Of a DNA stretch of 9,188 nucleotides, positions 5,806-9,188 are shown in pieces. Every line of letters begins with the position of its first letter. Position 1 is the first letter of the stretch. Source of the DNA: Chloroflexota bacterium (GTDB lineage Bacteria; Chloroflexota; Limnocylindria; Limnocylindrales; CSP1-4). The stretch spans positions 1-9,188 of the forward strand of contig JAKAMV010000340.1 of NCBI GenBank assembly GCA_021812735.1, read 5' to 3'. The translations under genes were made by a program, and so were the position numbers. The notes below the pieces were generated by a model. That model was given only the letters and a program-made list of their open reading frames with translations, searched no databases and was not told the origin of the DNA.

Positions 5806-6507
5806 ATGGTGAGCGACCAGATCCGGCGCGTGCTGCTCATCGACGACGACGTGCGCCTGCTCGCCCAGCTGACCGATCGCCTGGAACGCGACGGCTTCGA
5901 GGTCCAGCCCGCGAGGTCCGGCGCCGAGGCCATCTCTCGCTACAGGCCGTTCGCGCCCGACATCGTGGTCCTCGATCTGATGATGCCCGGCATGGACGGC
6001 GAGGAGACGGCGGAGCGGCTCCTTCGTCTCGGGGACGTCCCGATCATCGTGCTGTCCGCCATCACGGCCGGGGAGAGCAAGGTCAGGTTCATCGAGCGGT
6101 ACGCCGAGGATTACGTCACCAAGCCGTTCGACTACGCCGAGCTGCGGGCCCGGATCAAGCGGGTGTCCCATCGGCTGGGAGAGCGGGTTCGCGACCGCGA
6201 GCTGCGGCTGGGCCCCGAACTGACCCTCGTGCTGCAGCGGCGCGAGGCCTGGGTCTCCGGCCGACGGGTCTCGCTCAGCCCCATCGAGGTCAGGCTGCTG
6301 GGCGCGCTGTCTCGGGACCTCGGGCGGGCAGTGCGGACCGATCAGCTCGTGGCCCGCGGCTGGAGCGAGGTGGATGCGGCCGACGAATCGTTCGTGTGGG
6401 TCTCGGTCCGCCGGCTGCGGCAGAAGATCGAGCCGGACCCGGACCATCCGCGCTACCTGTTGACCGAGCGGGGCGTCGGCTACCGGCTGGTGCCGGCCGC
6501 GACCTGA
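5806..6507 (+). CDS. OmpR/PhoB-family response regulator (first copy)
   Basis: A two-component DNA-binding response regulator of 233 residues, the usual OmpR-family size, probably phosphorylated by the kinase that follows. The receiver domain (about 7-120) has acidic pocket D13-D14, phospho-acceptor D57 in VVLDLMMPGMDG, S84 (IVLSA) and K106 in AEDYVTKPF. The winged-helix output domain covers about 130-230, with FVWVSVRRLRQKIE (197-210) as recognition helix and ERGVGYRL (221-228) as wing. Where most relatives have GADDY before the lysine, this one has YAEDY. ATG 5806 is chosen because the first strand begins right after it; GTG 5809 is an alternative. There is no clear Shine-Dalgarno, and the lipoprotein stop lies 7 bases upstream, suggesting coupling. 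The kinase starts 10 bases after its stop. Target genes are unknown. Confidence 0.92.
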   Translation: MVSDQIRRVLLIDDDVRLLAQLTDRLERDGFEVQPARSGAEAISRYRPFAPDIVVLDLMMPGMDGEETAERLLRLGDVPIIVLSAITAGESKVRFIERYAEDYVTKPFDYAELRARIKRVSHRLGERVRDRELRLGPELTLVLQRREAWVSGRRVSLSPIEVRLLGALSRDLGRAVRTDQLVARGWSEVDAADESFVWVSVRRLRQKIEPDPDHPRYLLTERGVGYRLVPAAT

Positions 6508-6517
6508 CCGGCGGCCC

Positions 6518-8653
6518 ATGGCGCCGCCCCGGGGACTCTCCTATCGACAGCAGCAGACGCTCTCGCTGCTGATCCTCGCGATCGTCCCGGTGGTGCTCGT
6601 CGCCGCGATCGTGCTGGGACAGGTGGACGGCGCGATCCGTGCCGACGCGGACAACCGGGTGGTGGGCGCCGGACGCGCGGTCCAGAGCATCCTCGGGTCG
6701 GACGCCGCATCGCTCGACAGCCTGGCCCGGAGCTACGCGACCTGGAACGTCCTGCAGGGGTACGTGGCCGCGCTCCAGGAGCAGGACATCGCCCAGGCCG
6801 TCGTCGACTTCCAGGTGGCCCAGGGTGGAGTGGACGACGCGGTCGTCATGGCGGGCACGCACGCGATCGGAGGGGGCCCGACGGCCGACGTGACCGCGCT
6901 CGAGGCGGTCCTGAGGAGAGCGCTGGCCCCGGGGGGCACGCTTCCGGGATCCACCTACGTGGACCTGCCGGGCGGCGTCTTCCAGGTCTCGCTGCAGCCG
7001 ATCGATCTGTCCGGGCTGTCCGGCCCGGGCGTGACGGCCAGCGGTGGACGTGCCGGCCTCGCCTTCGCGCAGCGCCTCGGATCCGACTTCGTGGTGCAGG
7101 CCAGGGGGCTCACCGGCTTCGACGTCGCCGTGTACGACGCATCGGGTGCCCTGACGGCCGCGTCCGACCAGGCCCTCGCGCAGCAATCGGCCCCGGGACA
7201 CGGCGTCGCGCCTGCGGACGGCGACGCGCTGGTGGCCCGGCGCCTTCCGAACAACGTCTTCGCGGTCGGACTTCCCCTGCAGGGCATTTCGGCCCCGGGC
7301 GCGCCGGCGCAGGTCGGCACCATAGTGGTCGCCACCCAGCTCGGCCTAGCGTCGACCGTCGGCCCGAGCCTGGTGCCGTACCTCGCCGCCCTCCTTGCCC
7401 TGGTGCTGGTGTTCGCGGCATCGCTGGCCGTCTACCTCGCCGACCTGCTGCGACGGCGCCTCGGTGCGGTGGAGGCTGGACTCGCGGCCGTCGCCGCGGG
7501 CGACCTGGGGGCGCGACTGCCGGCTGGCGACCGGGATCAGCTGGACCGACTGGCCACGTCGCACAACAGGCTTGCCGCCGCGCTCGAGCGGCGCGACCGA
7601 GTGGTGTGGCGGTCCCTGGAGGCGCTGGAGGCGCTGCGCCCGGAACGGGGGCCGGCGAACCTGCTCGGCGATGTGCTCGATGGGGCACGCTCGATCTTCG
7701 AGCTGGATGCCTGCTGGCTGCGCGACGGCACCGGCGCGGTGGTCGCCGCGTCGCCTCCGGGCTCCCCTCCGGCGGCGACCGACCCCTCCCTGGTGTCGGC
7801 CGCGATCGACGCGATCCCCGGCAGCCGCCTGGAGGGCACGGGGACGTCGGTCGGGTCGTGGACCGTCGCCGACCGCGCGCTGTTCGGGCTGTTCGCCCGT
7901 GAGGCCGGGGTGGCGCTGCGCAGCGCCGGGCTCCACGAGGAGACCTCGCGGCGGGCCGAGCGACTCGGGCGCGCCAACGAGCTTCAGCGCGAGTTCGTGC
8001 GGGGCCTGGGCCACAACCTGCAGGCACCCCTGGCCCGGATCCTGATGTCGTCCGAGGACCTCGTGACGGCAACCGCGCAGGGCGAGGACGGGCGCCGCCA
8101 CGCGGAGGCGATCAACGCAGACGCTGACCGCCTCACGCGCGTCGTGCGCGAGCTGCTCACCGCGACTCGGCTCGACGCGGGCATGTACGTGCCGCAGGCG
8201 GAGCCGTTCGCGCTCGCCCCGGCCATCCGCAGAGCCTGGAATGCGCTGGCGACGGACCGTCACCTCGACCTCGTCGATCGCAGCGCCGGGTGGCTGGCCG
8301 TGGGGGACCGGGAGTCCGTGGAGCAGGTCGCCTGGATCCTGCTCGACAACGCCGTCCGCTATGCCCCGTCGGGGCCGGTCCACGTGAGCATCACGGCTGC
8401 GGGAGACCGCGAGCTGCTGGTCCGGGTGCACGACGAGGGCCCCGGCGTGCCCCGGTCCGAACGCGCAATGGTCTTCCGGCGGTTCCAGCGCGGCTCGACC
8501 GCTCGCGGCCACGACGGGACGGGGCTCGGGCTCGACGTGGCCCGGCGGCTGGTGCGCGCGATGGGCGGTCGGCTGCGCTACGAGGACGCACCCGAGGGAG
8601 GCGCCACGTTCGCGTTCACGCTGCCGGCCGAGCCGGCAACGGGGCCGGAATGA
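6518..8653 (+). CDS. Membrane sensor histidine kinase (CHASE4-like sensor, HAMP, GAF-like, HisKA, HATPase)
   Basis: A 711-residue sensor kinase that should sense an extracytoplasmic signal and phosphorylate a response regulator. TM1 is about 15-34. An outer sensor region of about 250 residues (36-284) has a CHASE4-like SLARSYATWNVLQGY segment (68-82) and a later strand-rich half (GFDVAVYDASG, 200-210). TM2 is about 286-308, followed by a HAMP-like linker (about 310-360, GDLGARLPAGDRDQLDRL). Residues 380-475 look like a degenerate GAF domain. The HisKA H-box is LGHNLQAPLARI with phospho-acceptor H499; HELRTPL is the usual form. The ATPase domain has N611 (LLDNAVRYAP), G1 DEGPGVP (639-645), FRRFQRG (653-659) and G2 GTGLGL (667-672), so it looks catalytically complete. 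ATG 6518 follows the first regulator by 10 bases with no clear Shine-Dalgarno. The ligand is unknown. Confidence 0.92.
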   Translation: MAPPRGLSYRQQQTLSLLILAIVPVVLVAAIVLGQVDGAIRADADNRVVGAGRAVQSILGSDAASLDSLARSYATWNVLQGYVAALQEQDIAQAVVDFQVAQGGVDDAVVMAGTHAIGGGPTADVTALEAVLRRALAPGGTLPGSTYVDLPGGVFQVSLQPIDLSGLSGPGVTASGGRAGLAFAQRLGSDFVVQARGLTGFDVAVYDASGALTAASDQALAQQSAPGHGVAPADGDALVARRLPNNVFAVGLPLQGISAPGAPAQVGTIVVATQLGLASTVGPSLVPYLAALLALVLVFAASLAVYLADLLRRRLGAVEAGLAAVAAGDLGARLPAGDRDQLDRLATSHNRLAAALERRDRVVWRSLEALEALRPERGPANLLGDVLDGARSIFELDACWLRDGTGAVVAASPPGSPPAATDPSLVSAAIDAIPGSRLEGTGTSVGSWTVADRALFGLFAREAGVALRSAGLHEETSRRAERLGRANELQREFVRGLGHNLQAPLARILMSSEDLVTATAQGEDGRRHAEAINADADRLTRVVRELLTATRLDAGMYVPQAEPFALAPAIRRAWNALATDRHLDLVDRSAGWLAVGDRESVEQVAWILLDNAVRYAPSGPVHVSITAAGDRELLVRVHDEGPGVPRSERAMVFRRFQRGSTARGHDGTGLGLDVARRLVRAMGGRLRYEDAPEGGATFAFTLPAEPATGPE

Positions 8654-8668
8654 GCCCCGAGTCGGAGG

Positions 8669-8702
8669 CCGACATGCGGCCCGGCACTGCTATCCTCCGC
8701 CC
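8669..8702 (+). promoter_or_regulatory. Candidate leaderless promoter of the second response regulator
   Basis: CCGACA (8669-8674, 4 of 6 to TTGACA), a 16-base spacer and TATCCT (8691-8696, 4 of 6 to TATAAT) end exactly 6 bases before ATG 8703. Transcription would begin at or beside the ATG, and no Shine-Dalgarno precedes it. The geometry matches the vapB promoter in this window. It suggests the second regulator can be expressed apart from the kinase operon. Confidence 0.5.
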
Positions 8703-9188
8703 ATGACCATGGCTCCGCGGCCCGTGCGGATCCTGCTCGTCGACGATGACCCGAACCTGCTGGTGGTGCTCGTCGACCAGTTGCGCGACGACGGCTTCGA
8801 GGTCGTCACGGCGCGCGACGGGTTCGAGGCACTGCGCCGGCTGGAGCAGGGCTGGCCCGACCTCCTGATCGTCGACTTGATGATGCCGCGGATGGACGGC
8901 CTCACCCTGGCCCGGCAGGTGAAGGAGCGGGCCGACCTGCCCGTGATCGTGCTGTCGGCCGTGGACAGCGGTGACTCCAAGGCGAGCACGCTCGAGGCGG
9001 TCGCCGAGGATTACGTCACCAAGCCGTTCCACTACCCGGAGCTGCGGGCGCGGATCCACCGGGTGCTGCGGCGGGTGGGCGACCAGGTGCCGTCCGGGGC
9101 GATCCCGCTGGGGCCGTCACTGATCCTGGACCTGCAGAAGCGGCGCGCGATCGTGGACGGCCGGGTCGTGTCACTGACCCCGGCCGAG
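8703..9188 (+). CDS. OmpR-type response regulator (second copy), truncated at window end
   Basis: The first 162 residues of a second response regulator, still open at the window edge. The receiver (about 8-122) is complete: acidic pocket D14-D15 (LLVDDDP), phospho-acceptor D58 in IVDLMMPRMDG, S85 (VIVLSA) and K107 in AEDYVTKPF. The end (LGPSLILDLQKRRAIVDG, then VSLTPAE) matches the start of an OmpR winged-helix domain and parallels LGPELTLVLQRREAWVSG, then VSLSPIE, in the regulator at 5806. The AEDYVTKPF patch is nearly identical in DNA between the two. ATG 8703 lies 6 bases after TATCCT; an in-frame ATG at 8709 is an alternative. It begins 49 bases after the kinase stop and may pair with that kinase or with an unseen one downstream. 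Confidence 0.9.
   Translation, partial: MTMAPRPVRILLVDDDPNLLVVLVDQLRDDGFEVVTARDGFEALRRLEQGWPDLLIVDLMMPRMDGLTLARQVKERADLPVIVLSAVDSGDSKASTLEAVAEDYVTKPFHYPELRARIHRVLRRVGDQVPSGAIPLGPSLILDLQKRRAIVDGRVVSLTPAE

Noticed and set aside
2874..5933. Very long antisense open frame (over 1000 residues) across the DUF885 gene and lipoprotein
   Set aside because: It is the mirror of G/C-rich third positions in real + strand genes. The translation is Arg/Gly/Ala-rich with no domain motifs and crosses an intergenic region.

Overview
This window comes from a very GC-rich bacterium whose codon third positions are almost all G or C. All supported genes are on the + strand and packed tightly, with start/stop overlaps of 4 bases. 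Two genes have a -10-like hexamer ending exactly 6 bases before their ATG, the layout of leaderless mRNAs. That layout, the GC content and the protein types fit a high-GC Chloroflexota-like or actinobacterial lineage, but nothing here fixes the phylum. No rRNA, tRNA, insertion sequence or CRISPR array was seen.

Region 1 (1-2046) is a compact run: the C-terminus of an unidentified protein, a GarK/GlxK-family glycerate kinase (158-1351) and an endonuclease III-type DNA glycosylase with a complete 4Fe-4S cysteine signature (1348-2046). Each gene starts inside the previous stop codon (GTGA overlaps), so they are probably co-transcribed and translationally coupled. Region 2 (2047-2862) is a VapBC-type toxin-antitoxin pair: an AbrB-fold antitoxin with an unusually long Pro/Glu/Asp-rich tail and a PIN-domain toxin, overlapping by ATGA, behind a candidate leaderless promoter. 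Region 3 (2863-4634) is a single DUF885 gene, a putative zinc metallopeptidase with a good Shine-Dalgarno sequence.

Region 4 (4635-4976) is a 342-base non-coding stretch holding a perfect 14-base palindrome, an imperfect dyad, a 10-bp stem-loop followed by TTTT, and a promoter-like TTGCCC-N16-TACGAT. Region 5 (4977-9188) is a signalling cluster: a lipoprotein with a 60-bp in-frame tandem repeat, an OmpR-family response regulator, a large membrane histidine kinase (two TM segments, about 250-residue outer sensor region, HAMP, probable degenerate GAF, HisKA with an atypical H-box, HATPase) and a second OmpR-type response regulator with its own candidate leaderless promoter, cut by the window end. 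The first three genes are probably one operon. The lipoprotein sits on the same side of the membrane as the kinase sensor region and could be its accessory or input. The two regulators share a nearly identical DNA patch, suggesting duplication or gene conversion.

The most distinctive part is the lipoprotein / regulator / kinase / regulator cluster. I find no convincing wholly new system, but the repeat lipoprotein, the two similar regulators around one kinase and the structured intergenic region deserve a closer look.
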